Of a stretch of 59,558 nt of DNA, positions 8,497-17,932 are shown piece by piece. The notes under the pieces are model-generated. The model had not been told where the DNA came from. It saw only the letters and a program-made list of their open reading frames with translations, and made no database searches. The translations under genes were made by a program, and so were the position numbers. Each line of letters starts with the position of its first letter. Positions within the stretch are counted from its first letter, which is position 1. Source of the stretch: Labrys wisconsinensis (GTDB lineage: Bacteria; Pseudomonadota; Alphaproteobacteria; Rhizobiales; Labraceae); contig NZ_JAUSVX010000032.1 in NCBI RefSeq assembly GCF_030814995.1, positions 1 to 59,558 on the forward strand. Direction: 5' to 3'.

Positions 8497-9415
8497 GCCC
8501 CGGCTGCCGGATCCTGCCGGCGGCCGGCGCGGCGAGCGGCTGCTTGAGCGGCCGCACCGCCAGCAGGCGTTCGGCCTCCGTCCTGTACCGGTCGATGCGC
8601 GCCGGCCGATCGACGGCCCGCGTGAGACGAACGGCGCTGTTCTGATAATATCCCGCGTCGCGATACCATTGCATGTCGACCTTGCGGACATGTTCGTCGC
8701 AGAATTGCGCGAAGGGGTAGGCGGGGCCGACCGTGGCGAGCCAGTCGAAATCCAGCCCCGTCTCCATCAGGAATTCGTAGAAGGCCAGGAGCTCGTTCTC
8801 CGGAAAGCGATGATAATTCAGCAGCTCGTCGAAGACGATCACGGCTCCGGCGCCCAGATGCGGCTGCAGACAGCGGAAAATCGTGCTTGTCGAAGAGTAG
8901 ATGTCGCAATCGACATGCAGCAAATCGATGCGGAAGCCGGACCTGCGGCTCGCCAGAAAGGCCGGCAGGCTGTCCTCGAAGAAACCCGTGACCAGCTCGA
9001 CATTGGCCGGCACCCGCGGCAGCGAGTCCAGGGCAAAGTCCAGGCGCCAATCCGGACGGCCGTCCTTGGGAAAGCCCTCGAAACTGTCGAAGCCATGGAT
9101 CTGCCGGCCGGGAAGCAGCGCGGCCAGATGGCGGATCGTGCTGCCCTTCCAGACGCCGAACTCCAGGATCCCGTCCGGCGCCGCCGCGGGGGGCAACGCC
9201 CTCACCGCCGCCGTCAGCACCGGCATCACCGGCTTGCGGCCGCTCCTCCAGGGGGTCCAGCGATACGGCGCGAGGCGCACCCGGGAACCGGGGTAGCGAG
9301 CGAGCGCGTCGAGAATGAACGCATAATAATGCACGAGATCGATCAAGCGATTCCAATCCAGCTTCGCCTCGCGAGGGCCCCCTGTCGCACGGTGCCGAGC
9401 CCGAGGCGACGGCAT
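8471..9415 (-). CDS. TylF/MycF-type class I SAM-dependent methyltransferase
   Basis: A 314-residue protein with the SAM-binding motif ILEFGVWKGSTIRHLA and the metal- and substrate-site segment LLHVDCDIYSST, which mark the TylF/MycF/NovP sugar O-methyltransferase family (macrocin O-methyltransferase type). The start at 9415 (MPSPRARHR) gives the normal family length; the open frame extends further upstream without similarity. It probably methylates a surface-polysaccharide sugar or another small molecule. It converges on cdh with a 26-bp overlap. Confidence 0.8.
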   Translation of the reverse strand: MPSPRARHRATGGPREAKLDWNRLIDLVHYYAFILDALARYPGSRVRLAPYRWTPWRSGRKPVMPVLTAAVRALPPAAAPDGILEFGVWKGSTIRHLAALLPGRQIHGFDSFEGFPKDGRPDWRLDFALDSLPRVPANVELVTGFFEDSLPAFLASRRSGFRIDLLHVDCDIYSSTSTIFRCLQPHLGAGAVIVFDELLNYHRFPENELLAFYEFLMETGLDFDWLATVGPAYPFAQFCDEHVRKVDMQWYRDAGYYQNSAVRLTRAVDRPARIDRYRTEAERLLAVRPLKQPLAAPAAGRIRQPGPTSRHSCG

Positions 9416-9789
9416 GATGACCCCCCTGCCGTCACGGACCGGGCCCCCGTGCCCGGCCCTGCTGCCGAAAAGCGGCAATGGATCGAAGGCGCTTCGCGAT
9501 CTTTTACGGATTATGGCCAGGGCGCACAAGCACATGCCGCCCCGGATGCCGGCCGAGGCCGATACGTCGCTTTCGGCGCTCGCGGGTCGGTGCGGGGCGA
9601 AGTCCATCCCGACCACGTCATATTTGCGGCTTATTCGACAAGACCGATGACGGAAGGCTGCGGGCATCGGCCGGGCAAGGCAGGCGCACGGCTGCTGCCT
9701 CCGCGGACATGGTCCGGCGGCGGCACCGGCAACGGACCGTCGCCGAGGCCCGCCGCCGCGGCGGTTGCCTGTGCGTGGGGAGAGCGATC
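9416..9789. other. Intergenic stretch between divergent genes
   Basis: This separates the methyltransferase (minus) from the BA14K-like gene (plus). Open frames here read as arginine- and proline-rich shadow translations. I see no RNA gene, strong hairpin or clear promoter, but the promoters of both genes should lie here. Confidence 0.5.
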
Positions 9790-10314
9790 ATGATCCTGAG
9801 GTTCTTTGCCACCATCGGTGTCGGGACCCTCGCCGTCGTGGCGTTCTGGGGCTTCCTGGTGATGGCGACGCCGCCCGCGCCCAAGCCCAAGCCCTTCGAG
9901 AAGATCGGCCCCGGCATGGCCATGCACGATCCGCAGGTGCGGGACGTGACCGCGCAACCGCACGCCGCGCCCGCTGCGCAACCCGCCGTGACGGCCGCCG
10001 CCCCACCTCCCGCATCCCCTGCGGCGCCCCCGCCGGCGACGCCGACGCCCCCAGCTCCCGCGCCGGACGCGCTGTCCCCCGCACCAGCGCAGGCGCCGGA
10101 CGCGCCAGCCCCGGCACCGGTGCAGGCGCCCGACGCCACGCCGCCGCCCGGCGCACCGGAGGTCGCGGCCGCCCCGGACGACCCGGCGGCGGCGCAGCCG
10201 GCCCCCGGACCCGGGCAGAAGCACGCGGCGCATTGCACACGCTACCGGACCTATGACGCGGCGACCCAGACCTATCGGGGCTTTGACGGGCTCGTGCACC
10301 CCTGCCGGACATAG
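9790..10314 (+). CDS. Membrane-anchored Pro/Ala-rich protein with C-terminal BA14K-like motif
   Basis: A 174-residue protein: an N-terminal membrane helix (ILRFFATIGVGTLAVVAFWGFLV), a long Ala/Pro-rich linker (about residues 55-145), then a short end, CTRYRTYDAATQTYRGFDGLVHPC. That end matches the BA14K-like family pattern (RYRSYDP.T.TY.GYDG..HPC), with two cysteines that could form a disulfide in the periplasm. BA14K-like proteins are alphaproteobacterial cell-envelope proteins of poorly known function. The linker probably spans part of the envelope. Confidence 0.7.
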   Translation: MILRFFATIGVGTLAVVAFWGFLVMATPPAPKPKPFEKIGPGMAMHDPQVRDVTAQPHAAPAAQPAVTAAAPPPASPAAPPPATPTPPAPAPDALSPAPAQAPDAPAPAPVQAPDATPPPGAPEVAAAPDDPAAAQPAPGPGQKHAAHCTRYRTYDAATQTYRGFDGLVHPCRT

Positions 10315-10881
10315 CGGGAGCATCGATCAGGCCGGCGGCCCGGCGGGATATCGAGGTTTCAGCGGCGCTTGGCGGCCGGCATCGCCTTGCGATCCGCACA
10401 ACCCTGCCCGGCCGATTCCGGGATGCCGGCCACGCGCCACCCCTGGAGGAGCGAGTGCATCGACGGGTCGCGCCGGTCGCCATCCCGGCCCCGCCGCGCC
10501 GGCGCGGCTCATCACCGTTGACTCCCCCGTAATGCAATGCAACATTTTGGACCATCGTCGAAACTCAGGGGAAGCCGTCGTGGAATACGTCGCCTGTACA
10601 GCGATGTCAGGCCTGCTCGCGCCCGCGACCGCCGCGTGGTCCCGTAGCCCGCGCACCGGCGCGCGGGAGCCGGCCGTTCCGCTTCGAATCACGATTGTGG
10701 CGCCGGGGCGGCCACATATCCTCCAAATCACCGCGTCATTGCCAAATTGCCGTGTCATTGGCGCGACGTCGAACCGGGGTAGAGATGGTGAAGCGCTTTG
10801 TAGGATCTCCGCGGAAACGGAAGATCCAACAGGCGTTCGAAAAAACGGGGCGAGACGGGGCGATCAACAACAGGTGGCCAG
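10315..10881. other. Non-coding stretch before the TPR gene
   Basis: No convincing gene is seen in these 567 bp; open frames are short and of shadow type. The last 150 bp are less GC-rich (around 10700-10880) and probably hold the promoter of the TPR gene. No hairpin with a T tract was seen. Confidence 0.4.
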
Positions 10882-12108
10882 ATGTTGAGAGAATTATCTT
10901 TTGTTGGCAAAATAACCCCCGCTCCAGATCTGAATGCTTTTCTGGACGGCGCCATTCCAAGAATGAGGCAGAGCTGGAAGGCAAAGGATTATTCGACGAC
11001 CTTCGAAGCCGCAAAGATCATTACCAAGCAATTGCCTGATTGCGACGACGCGTGGCGGCTGGCGCATCTGTCGGCCTTGCATCTCGACGATTCCGACTTC
11101 GTCGTCGAGAACCTCCATTCGTTGCGGGGCGATCCCGAGGTGCAGGCCAGGATCGTCCGATATCTGGCCAAGCAGGACGACCATGTCTGGCAGGCATCCG
11201 AGTTGGCGAAGCGGCTCGACGTGGCCGGACATGCCGAGGCCGTCAGCCCCCCGACGCGCAGGCACATCATCGACAGGCTGATGCGGCTCGGGCTCCATGC
11301 CTACCGACTCGACGATGCCGTCACGGCCGGACGGCTGTTTCGGCGCTGTGTTGAGCTCGCCCCCGACTCCGACGAGGCGAAGCGCTATCTCACCGACGGG
11401 GCGGCGGCGGAGATCAGGCGGGCCAGGCAGACCAAGCTCGCCGACGATCCCCATGGCTATGAAGCGGCATGGCGGCGTGTGCTGGCCTATGAGCCGGACC
11501 ATGCGGACGGGCTGCGGCGCGTTGCCAAGGCTGTCGACCAGCGAGGCGAGGCGGGCGAATCCTACGAGGACTGGCTGAACTATCTCCGCGCCGATCCGCA
11601 TGACGAAAAGGCGTTCACCCAGTTCGCCCGGGCGGCCCGTCGGGCCGGACGGGCCGTGGAGGCGCTCCGGCGGATGCACACGCTCGGCCTCGATACCTCC
11701 CGTGCCGAGGCAGAATCCCTGGTGCGCGAGGCGCGCCGGTCTGCCAGGCTCGCCCACAAGGAGGGCGATCCGCGCGCAGCCGCGACGGCGCTGTCCGCCA
11801 TGTCCGCGGTCGGCGCTCTGGCCGAGCAGGATGCGACCCTGGTCGAGGCCACGCGGCGGCGCCTGAGCCGCCTTCTGGTCGCATCGCGGCGCGAGGGTGG
11901 CCTGGACCAGACGTCGGCCCTGGCGTCCCTGCTGCTCGACCTCGTGCCGGACGACGAGGTGGCTCTGCTCATGCTGGCGCAATATGCCAAGCTGTGCCGC
12001 GATCGCGAAAGAGCGGCCGCCTTCTACGAGCGCCTCACGCAGGTCGTGCCCTCGAACGCGAGCTACCGGGTGACGCTGGACCGGGTGCGCGGTCACGCCG
12101 CGGCCTGA
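10882..12108 (+). CDS. TPR-like helical-repeat protein of unknown function
   Basis: A 408-residue, Ala/Arg/Leu-rich, all-helical protein with degenerate tetratricopeptide-like units, for example AYRLDDAVTAGRLFRRCVELAPDS near residue 145 and the C-terminal DDEVALLMLAQYAKLCRDRERAAAFYERLTQVVPSN. No signal peptide or catalytic motif is visible, so it is probably a cytoplasmic scaffold or protein-interaction module. The ATG at 10882 has an AGGTGG site. It is followed by a non-coding gap and an epimerase gene. No specific function can be assigned. Confidence 0.6.
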   Translation: MLRELSFVGKITPAPDLNAFLDGAIPRMRQSWKAKDYSTTFEAAKIITKQLPDCDDAWRLAHLSALHLDDSDFVVENLHSLRGDPEVQARIVRYLAKQDDHVWQASELAKRLDVAGHAEAVSPPTRRHIIDRLMRLGLHAYRLDDAVTAGRLFRRCVELAPDSDEAKRYLTDGAAAEIRRARQTKLADDPHGYEAAWRRVLAYEPDHADGLRRVAKAVDQRGEAGESYEDWLNYLRADPHDEKAFTQFARAARRAGRAVEALRRMHTLGLDTSRAEAESLVREARRSARLAHKEGDPRAAATALSAMSAVGALAEQDATLVEATRRRLSRLLVASRREGGLDQTSALASLLLDLVPDDEVALLMLAQYAKLCRDRERAAAFYERLTQVVPSNASYRVTLDRVRGHAAA

Positions 12109-12797
12109 GGCCGCAGCAGCCGCGCCGCCTCGGCCGCTGGCCTCTCCACGCGCAGTTTCCTTCGGGGGCCCCGGAGGAGGCATCGGCAAGCGGTGATGCG
12201 GCGTGGCGAGCCCGGCCGCCCGGCATGACCTCGCGGGAACGGGCCGAGGCGATCCTCGGCCCGGGCGTCGCGCGGGACCGGGGACGCTGCTGCGCAGCGC
12301 GGACGCACCGATCTCCGGCCAACGGTCGAGACGTGACGGTCGTCGGCCGTGGAACCCGCGCCTCCGACATGAGGACTTGCGGGCCCCTTCGAGGACCTCG
12401 CCAGCCCTTGCTTCTCCAGACAAGCGCCGGCGCTCCATTCCGAAGAACGCCGGGCACGCGAGCAGAGGCGCCCCGGCGAAGATTCGCACTCGACCATCCT
12501 CCCCGCCGGCTCGAGCCCCGGCGCGGGCGAATCGGTGACGAGGCGGGGCCGCACGGCAGCTCCCAGTGCGCATGAAGCGCCGCAGACGGCGGCCGGCGTG
12601 GACGATCCCCGCCGGCGCGCGTGGCCGCGCCCACGCGAGAGACTGCTTCTCGACGAAGCATCGCGCGTTACCTTCCCGCATGTATACATCGAAATATCGA
12701 CATAACGTTGAGGGAGCTGCTGTATTGTCTTGACCGGACGCTACGGTGGCTCGAACATCGGCGGCGGTCTCGGCTCGTTCCACCAGCGGAAAAGCGA
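12109..12797. other. Long non-coding stretch before the epimerase gene
   Basis: There is no supported gene in 689 bp. The epimerase frame stays open upstream to 12621, but the extra translation is arginine-rich and looks non-coding. Near the 3' end lies an AT-rich patch with a TGTATACA palindrome at 12681-12688, then CGAAATATCG at 12690-12699, and a possible TTGACC -35 box near 12730. This is probably the promoter region of the epimerase gene. Confidence 0.4.
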
Positions 12798-13820
12798 ATG
12801 GCACAGGGGGCGGAGTCACGCGATGCGCGGCTCGGAAGCAGCCGCGTTCTGGTGACCGGTGGCGCAGGCTACATGGGGTCGATGCTGGTCAGGCGCCTTC
12901 TCGCCCTCGGCCACGAGGTCGCCGTGCTGGACAGCTTCCTCTACGGCCACCAGTCGCTCTCCGGCCTTTCGTCGGAGGTGACGATCTTCCATGGCGACGT
13001 CCGTGGCGCATCCGTGACGCAGAGGGCATTGGACGGCGTCGATGCGGTCGTGCATCTCGGCGAGATCGTCGGCGAGCCGGCTTGCGCCTTCTCGCCCGCG
13101 CTCGCGCGATCGGTGAACCTGGACGGCGCGCGTCGCCTCATCGACGAGGCCGTCAAGCGCGGCGTGCGTCACTTCGTCTACGCCTCGTCCTGCAGCGTCT
13201 ACGGATTTGATTCCGGCGACAGCCTGCTGACGGAAAGCAGCGCTTGCAACCCCGTCGGGATCTATGGGCAGCTCAAGCTCGAGGTCGAGCGCTACGTCAA
13301 ATCCGCCCATTCCCGAGACTTGCGATCGACGATCCTGCGCTTCGCGACGCTGCACGGCCCTTCCCATCGGCCACGGCTCGACATCGTCGCCAACGTGATG
13401 ACGGCCCGGGCCTTCTCGACCGGCGCCATCACCGTCAGCGGCCCCGGCAGCTGGCGCCCGCACCTGAGTGTCGGCGACGCCGCGCGCGCCGTGGCCATCG
13501 TGCTCCAGCGCAGCGTGACCGATGCCGGCGTGGATATATTCAATGTCGGCGACGCCGAACAGAACTTCACGATGGAGGGCCTCGCACACATCGTGCAGGA
13601 GGTCGTGCCGGGCACCCGCTGCACCATCGAAGACGGCGGCAAGACCGAGAACCAGCTGTCCTATCGCGTGGACTTCCGCAAGATCTATTCCGAGTTGGGC
13701 TTCGTGCCCTTGGACACTATTCGACGGCAGCTCAAGTTGCTGCTCGCTTTCCTGGAAGGGGAAGGTCGCGTCGACGATCCGCGATTCTCCAATCTGCGTT
13801 CGGCCGAGCTGCGTGCCTGA
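12798..13820 (+). CDS. NAD-dependent sugar epimerase/dehydratase (extended SDR)
   Basis: A 340-residue extended SDR. The NAD-binding motif is VLVTGGAGYMGSMLVRRLL near residue 14. The active-site serines are in FVYASSCSVYG, the catalytic Tyr/Lys pair is in VGIYGQLKLEVERY, and the RFATLHGPSHRPR stretch follows. These proteins act on nucleotide-linked sugars for surface polysaccharides. The start at 12798 gives the normal family length. It stands alone, about 250 bp before the attL of the integrated element, with a 380-bp gap to the integrase gene. The substrate is unknown. Confidence 0.82.
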   Translation: MAQGAESRDARLGSSRVLVTGGAGYMGSMLVRRLLALGHEVAVLDSFLYGHQSLSGLSSEVTIFHGDVRGASVTQRALDGVDAVVHLGEIVGEPACAFSPALARSVNLDGARRLIDEAVKRGVRHFVYASSCSVYGFDSGDSLLTESSACNPVGIYGQLKLEVERYVKSAHSRDLRSTILRFATLHGPSHRPRLDIVANVMTARAFSTGAITVSGPGSWRPHLSVGDAARAVAIVLQRSVTDAGVDIFNVGDAEQNFTMEGLAHIVQEVVPGTRCTIEDGGKTENQLSYRVDFRKIYSELGFVPLDTIRRQLKLLLAFLEGEGRVDDPRFSNLRSAELRA

Positions 13821-14069
13821 CAATCCCCCGCACGATCCGGCCGCGGGCATGATCCGTGCCGCCCGCCGGCATGCGTGCCACATGCTCGACGTCGGCGCCG
13901 AGTCCCGGCGCGGCTTCTCGCCCTGGGGTGAGACATCTGCGAGGAGGTCTGCTCCGGGCGCGGCCTGCCGATCGGAAAATGACAGCGGGGCTTCCCGGCG
14001 CCGGGCACCCACACGCGCCTGAGACGCAGGCGACGGCCGCCTTACACGCACACAGCCGAAGGAGGATGC

Positions 14070-14088
14070 CTTGGTGGAGCTGAGGGGA
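14070..14088. repeat. attL core: 19-bp copy of the tRNA-Ala 3' end
   Basis: The sequence CTTGGTGGAGCTGAGGGGA here is identical to 34042-34060, where it forms the 3' end (CCA, acceptor strand and start of the T arm) of tRNA-Ala. The flanking bases differ on both sides. It marks the left junction of a 19,972-bp unit and is the displaced 3' end of the original tRNA gene. Confidence 0.92.
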
Positions 14089-14152
14089 GTGTCCATTCCG
14101 ACCTAATTAAGCCATTGAAATTCCAATAAATGTAGACATCTCAAGTGCTTCC

Positions 14153-14186
14153 GGGTACGCATGAAGGGTACGTACCGGGGTACGCA
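14153..14186 (+). repeat. Left arm-type integrase repeats (three GGGTACGCA-like units)
   Basis: Three direct units, GGGTACGCA at 14153, GGGTACGTA at 14166 and GGGTACGCA at 14178, lie 65 bp inside attL and just before the integrase start. The 13- and 12-bp spacing is the same as in the triplet near attR (33947-33981). They are probably the arm sites bound by the integrase N-terminal domain. Confidence 0.75.
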
Positions 14187-14199
14187 GGGGGTGTCTGAG

Positions 14200-15573
14200 A
14201 TGGCAAGGCCGGCCGCTGCCGACACGCGATATCTGGAACAGAAGAATGGGAAGTGGCGGGTAACGCTCGCCGTCCCTCGCGAGCTTCAGGGCAAACTCGG
14301 GACCCGTCTCAAGCGCCCGCTGCACACCGACAGCCTCGCGGTCGCCAACCGGATCAAGTGGCAGGCGCTGGCGGAGCTGCGGGCGGTCATCGAGCATGCC
14401 CGCAACGTGACGGGCAAGGGCGCCATCATCCGGGAGGCCATCGAGCTGGCGGCGTATCGCTCACGAGCACGGGACCCCGAGGAGATTGCGAACCTAGACG
14501 ACGCCATTGTGGATCGAGCGATCGAGCTTCAGGGACCTGTCGTAGGCTCTGAGGAGGACGTGGACGGCGGCCCGGTGCCGATCTTCGATCCCGAGAAGGA
14601 GCGGGCGGCCTTAGAGTTCGCAGAGGTCGCCCAGGGCCGAGCAACGCCCATCGCCCTCTACCATCCCGACTACCTCAACCAGTCGATCAACAAGCGCCGC
14701 ACTAAGGCCGACGATGAGCGGTCCTTGCGGTTCCTCCTGGCGTGGTGCGAGCGGGAGCGGGTGCGGCCCACGTTGCAGGCGATAACCCGTAAGGTGGCGG
14801 CCCGCTTCATGGATGATCTGGGCGGGGTTGCCGGCGGGCAGAGCCCGGTGACCCTTCAGAAGTACGTGTCCCGCCTCTCTCGCTTCTGGCAATGGCTCGC
14901 GAAGCGTGACCACGTCGAGAGCAACCCATGGGCGGGCCTCAGGGTCGAGGCGAAGCCAACCCCGCATGACGAGCTAGAGCGGCCCTTCACGGATGCCGAG
15001 ATGCTCGCCCTCCTCAACGGCGCCGCGTCCCCCGAGATGCACGACCTTATGCGCATAGCGGCCCTCTCGGGGGCACGCTTGGATGTCATCGTGGACCTCA
15101 GGGTCAAGGACTGCGCGGGCGGCATGTTCGTCTTCAAGCCGCAGAAGAAGGAGACCGCGCCGCGGCAAGTCCCGATCCACTCGGAACTCGCGGCGATCAT
15201 CAAGAGGCGGGCCAAGGGGAAGGCCGCAGATGACGCCATGTTCCCAGAGTGGCCGGCCCCGAGAAAGGTGGGGTCCCAGCGTGAGCGGTCCTTCAAGGCG
15301 TCCAACGCCTTCACAGCGTATCGCCGGCAAGTGGGCGTTGATGATGTGGTGCCAGGTAAGCGCCGCTCCCTCGTCAACTTCCACTCGTTCCGGCGCTGGT
15401 TCATCACCAAGGCGGAGCAGGCGGACCAGGCTGAGGGGATCATAGCGGCCGTGGTGGGCCACAAGAGGAAGGGGATGACCCTGGGCAGATATTCGGCGGG
15501 GCCGCTGCTGGAACAGGCTAGGCGGTGTGTAGAAGCTGTGAGGTTGCCGCGGCAGCCTAGTGCCAAAGAATAG
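14200..15573 (+). CDS. int: Tyrosine recombinase, site-specific integrase of the element
   Basis: A 457-residue integrase. The catalytic set is complete: Arg in ALSGARLDVI (about R293), Lys in QKKETAPR (about K317), the HSFR box (H395, R398), His in VVGHKRKGM (H421) and the nucleophile Tyr in LGRYS (Y431). The N-terminal part reads as an arm-binding domain (YLEQKNGKWRVTLAVPRELQ) and a SAM-like core-binding region. I start it at 14200 behind AGGGGG; an ATG at 14161 is in frame but lies among the arm repeats. It should integrate and excise the element at tRNA-Ala. Confidence 0.92.
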   Translation: MARPAAADTRYLEQKNGKWRVTLAVPRELQGKLGTRLKRPLHTDSLAVANRIKWQALAELRAVIEHARNVTGKGAIIREAIELAAYRSRARDPEEIANLDDAIVDRAIELQGPVVGSEEDVDGGPVPIFDPEKERAALEFAEVAQGRATPIALYHPDYLNQSINKRRTKADDERSLRFLLAWCERERVRPTLQAITRKVAARFMDDLGGVAGGQSPVTLQKYVSRLSRFWQWLAKRDHVESNPWAGLRVEAKPTPHDELERPFTDAEMLALLNGAASPEMHDLMRIAALSGARLDVIVDLRVKDCAGGMFVFKPQKKETAPRQVPIHSELAAIIKRRAKGKAADDAMFPEWPAPRKVGSQRERSFKASNAFTAYRRQVGVDDVVPGKRRSLVNFHSFRRWFITKAEQADQAEGIIAAVVGHKRKGMTLGRYSAGPLLEQARRCVEAVRLPRQPSAKE

Positions 15574-15925
15574 GGCGCAGCCTACGCGACGCTCTCGGCG
15601 CCGAAGCTGGCCTAGACCTAATCCACAACATCCACAGCGCTGTGAATAGACGGCCCGACTCTGCGGCATACGATTGACTCGCTTCGGCGACTCGGGCCAT
15701 TACTCTCCACACGGTTCGCGTGTGTGCTCGGCGCATCTCTATTCAGGCACCAGGGGAGGCCTGAGGCTGCGAGCCCCACTTCAAAAAGGCTGATACCACA
15801 TGTTGGTATATAAGCCCATGTACCCTACAATGGGTTGCGTGCGACTCCGTCATGGAGTCGCAACCTCCGCCTAACCATGCCGTGAACAGACTGGGAAACT
15901 CTCCTTTCGTTCTCACGAGGCTCAT
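15574..15925. other. Intergenic stretch with a hairpin, after the integrase
   Basis: No gene is seen in 352 bp. A bulged hairpin lies at 15833-15866, with arms GCGACTCC and GGAGTCGC around GTCAT, extended by GGTTGC/GCAACC. It has no T tract and so may be a regulatory structure rather than a terminator. The next gene starts 60 bp later. Confidence 0.5.
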
Positions 15926-17080
15926 ATGGCCGCAGCTATGCGCCGCAAGGCGTACGATCCAACAGCTTCCCTTGATGGAGGGGGGCTGCCGTTCCGCCAG
16001 TTCACCACCGAGCCCACTAAGCTCTTCGTTGATCAGGTCGCAGAGCACATCAAACAGACTGGCCAGCCGGAGACCTGCGATGGTCTCTTCCGCGGCCAGC
16101 TAGACCAAGACACAAGGTACCGTATATTGCGGAAGATCAACATCGACCGCAGAAAGCGCCCTGAAGGTGACCGGGCGACCTGCCCAATGTGCACGCCAAA
16201 CAGATTCCTCGAAGGCGCCATCGTATACTGCCACGAGATTGGCGTCGTGGCCGTCATAGGCCATTGCTGCGCGACACACGCTGATGAAGCACAACGGGAC
16301 TTCAGAAAGGCCGAACTGAAGTGGTCTCAGGAAACCTACTTGATGGCGGCCCTGCCGCAGCTCCGCGGGAAGCAACAGGCGTTAGCCAAGCTTCGAGGCG
16401 CCGCTGATGCCGCACTGGCTCTATACCGCAAGTTCCGCTTAGGGGCCCCGAGGCTGCACCAGCACCTTCGCGATGTTGCCGTCCGGGGCGGACGCCTTGT
16501 TCTGTATGAGGTGCTCCGAACCGCGGATGAAGACCAGGGAGACCGTAGGGACTACACAGGCCCCGCGGGGTTTCGCGGCAAGGGCAGCTCCGAGACAGAG
16601 ACGCGAGACCACACCTTCGGTGTTATCGGAGGCGTGACGGCGACACTGAGCAACTACAACCCGGTCAAGGAGCTGGCTGACGCGATCCGCTTTGCCGACT
16701 CGATGGTCTTCACCGGGGACGAGGGCGCTGCAATAGATTTCGTGGCGCAGCTCGATGACGACCCCGCTCGGAGGGGCGCTGCGGTGGCCATCTGTCAAGG
16801 CACCGATCATCGGTACAAGAAGTTCTCTTCCCGATTGGTCGACTTTCTAGCGTTCTGGGACGCGGACAACGTGGAACGCTTGAACCAATACGGGCAGAGC
16901 GAGTGGAACCCCCATCCTTTCCAGGTCCGGCGCAATGTTCGAAGGGGTTCCACATGGATCACTATCCGGGAGCATCGGAGCCAGACGCCCCTAACATTGC
17001 TGCTTCCGGCTACATTGCTGGGCCTCACCCTGCCGGAGTGGACCCACTTCGAATTCAGAACCTCTCCGCCCGCTACCTAG
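15926..17080 (+). CDS. Unknown protein with a Cys/His cluster (possible zinc site)
   Basis: A 384-residue protein that I do not recognise. Residues 86-118 hold CPMC, then a Cys, then IGHCCATH, which looks like a split zinc-binding knuckle embedded in a small beta-rich module. The rest is charged, with two aromatic-rich C-terminal segments and no membrane helix or signal peptide. It is likely cytoplasmic. It sits directly after the integrase as possible cargo, near a DUF4145 gene on the same strand, but with its own upstream hairpin region. Confidence 0.55.
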   Translation: MAAAMRRKAYDPTASLDGGGLPFRQFTTEPTKLFVDQVAEHIKQTGQPETCDGLFRGQLDQDTRYRILRKINIDRRKRPEGDRATCPMCTPNRFLEGAIVYCHEIGVVAVIGHCCATHADEAQRDFRKAELKWSQETYLMAALPQLRGKQQALAKLRGAADAALALYRKFRLGAPRLHQHLRDVAVRGGRLVLYEVLRTADEDQGDRRDYTGPAGFRGKGSSETETRDHTFGVIGGVTATLSNYNPVKELADAIRFADSMVFTGDEGAAIDFVAQLDDDPARRGAAVAICQGTDHRYKKFSSRLVDFLAFWDADNVERLNQYGQSEWNPHPFQVRRNVRRGSTWITIREHRSQTPLTLLLPATLLGLTLPEWTHFEFRTSPPAT

Positions 17081-17182
17081 AAGCGCCCCACGGGGAGGCG
17101 CGAGGGTAAGCCGGAGATTGGCCCGTGGCCCTCAGTCGTCAGCTCCGTTATGCACTAGCTCGAACGACGAAAGGAATAAGAA

Positions 17183-17824
17183 GTGCCGTTGATTCCGATC
17201 GCACCAAAGTCCGGAGTAAAAGCATTTCACTGCCCTCTTTGTAATGCGTACGCAGAACACCGTTGGGGGGAGTTGTTGCATAGCTGTTTCGGGGCTCCAA
17301 ATTGGCGAAACATGGAGGGCTACCGGCGCACCGAATGCGTGCACTGCGAAGGCGAACTCATATGGAAGGACGATGTAATAGTCCTGCCAAACGTATTGAG
17401 TGGGCCCGAGCCAAACGAAGACCTCAACGATGACATCAAGGCCGACTATCAGGAAGCACGCTCCATAGCCGTCAAGAGCCCCCGAGGCGCCGCCGCTCTG
17501 TTGCGCTTGTGCCTGCAAAAGCTGTGCGCCCAACTAGGACAGCCGGGGAAAGATATCAACAAGGACATTGCCGCACTCGTGAAGACGGGCCTGCCCGTCG
17601 ATATTCAGCGTGCTCTCGATGTGGTTCGCGTCGTCGGCAACCAGGCAGTCCACCCCGGCGAACTGGACATAAAGGATGATATAGAGACAGTTGGCGCCCT
17701 CTTTGAACTCCTCAACGCAATTGCGGATGACATGCTGACGCAACCAAAGAAGAGGGAGGCGCTCTTCGCGAGGCTCCCGCAGGGGGCCCGCGATGCCATC
17801 GCAAAGCGCGACGGGAAACCGTAG
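17183..17824 (+). CDS. DUF4145 domain-containing protein
   Basis: A 213-residue protein starting with GTG behind AAGGAA. Two N-terminal Cys pairs, CPLC and CVHC, could bind zinc. The C-terminal two thirds matches the DUF4145 pattern: ARSIAVKSPRGAAALLRLCLQKL, then VRVVGNQAVHPGELD and ALFELLNAIADDML. This domain occurs alone and fused to restriction-type enzymes and is often found in mobile and defence regions, but its activity is not established. Here it stands alone as probable element cargo. Confidence 0.75.
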   Translation: MPLIPIAPKSGVKAFHCPLCNAYAEHRWGELLHSCFGAPNWRNMEGYRRTECVHCEGELIWKDDVIVLPNVLSGPEPNEDLNDDIKADYQEARSIAVKSPRGAAALLRLCLQKLCAQLGQPGKDINKDIAALVKTGLPVDIQRALDVVRVVGNQAVHPGELDIKDDIETVGALFELLNAIADDMLTQPKKREALFARLPQGARDAIAKRDGKP

Positions 17825-17932
17825 CGCCGGGTAAGAGGAGGAGGCACGCGGACCCATCGCCATCAAGACCAACGCGGCCTCCTCCCCGCTCACCCCGGGT
17901 CCACCCCGAGGGAACCCATAGAGGCCTCCGCC

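Noticed and set aside
8471-9667. Longer start for the methyltransferase at 9667
   Set aside because: The extra 84 residues show no family similarity, and 9415 gives the normal TylF length.
12621-12797. N-terminal extension of the epimerase
   Set aside because: The extra residues are Arg-rich and precede a complete Rossmann domain; 12798 gives the standard length.
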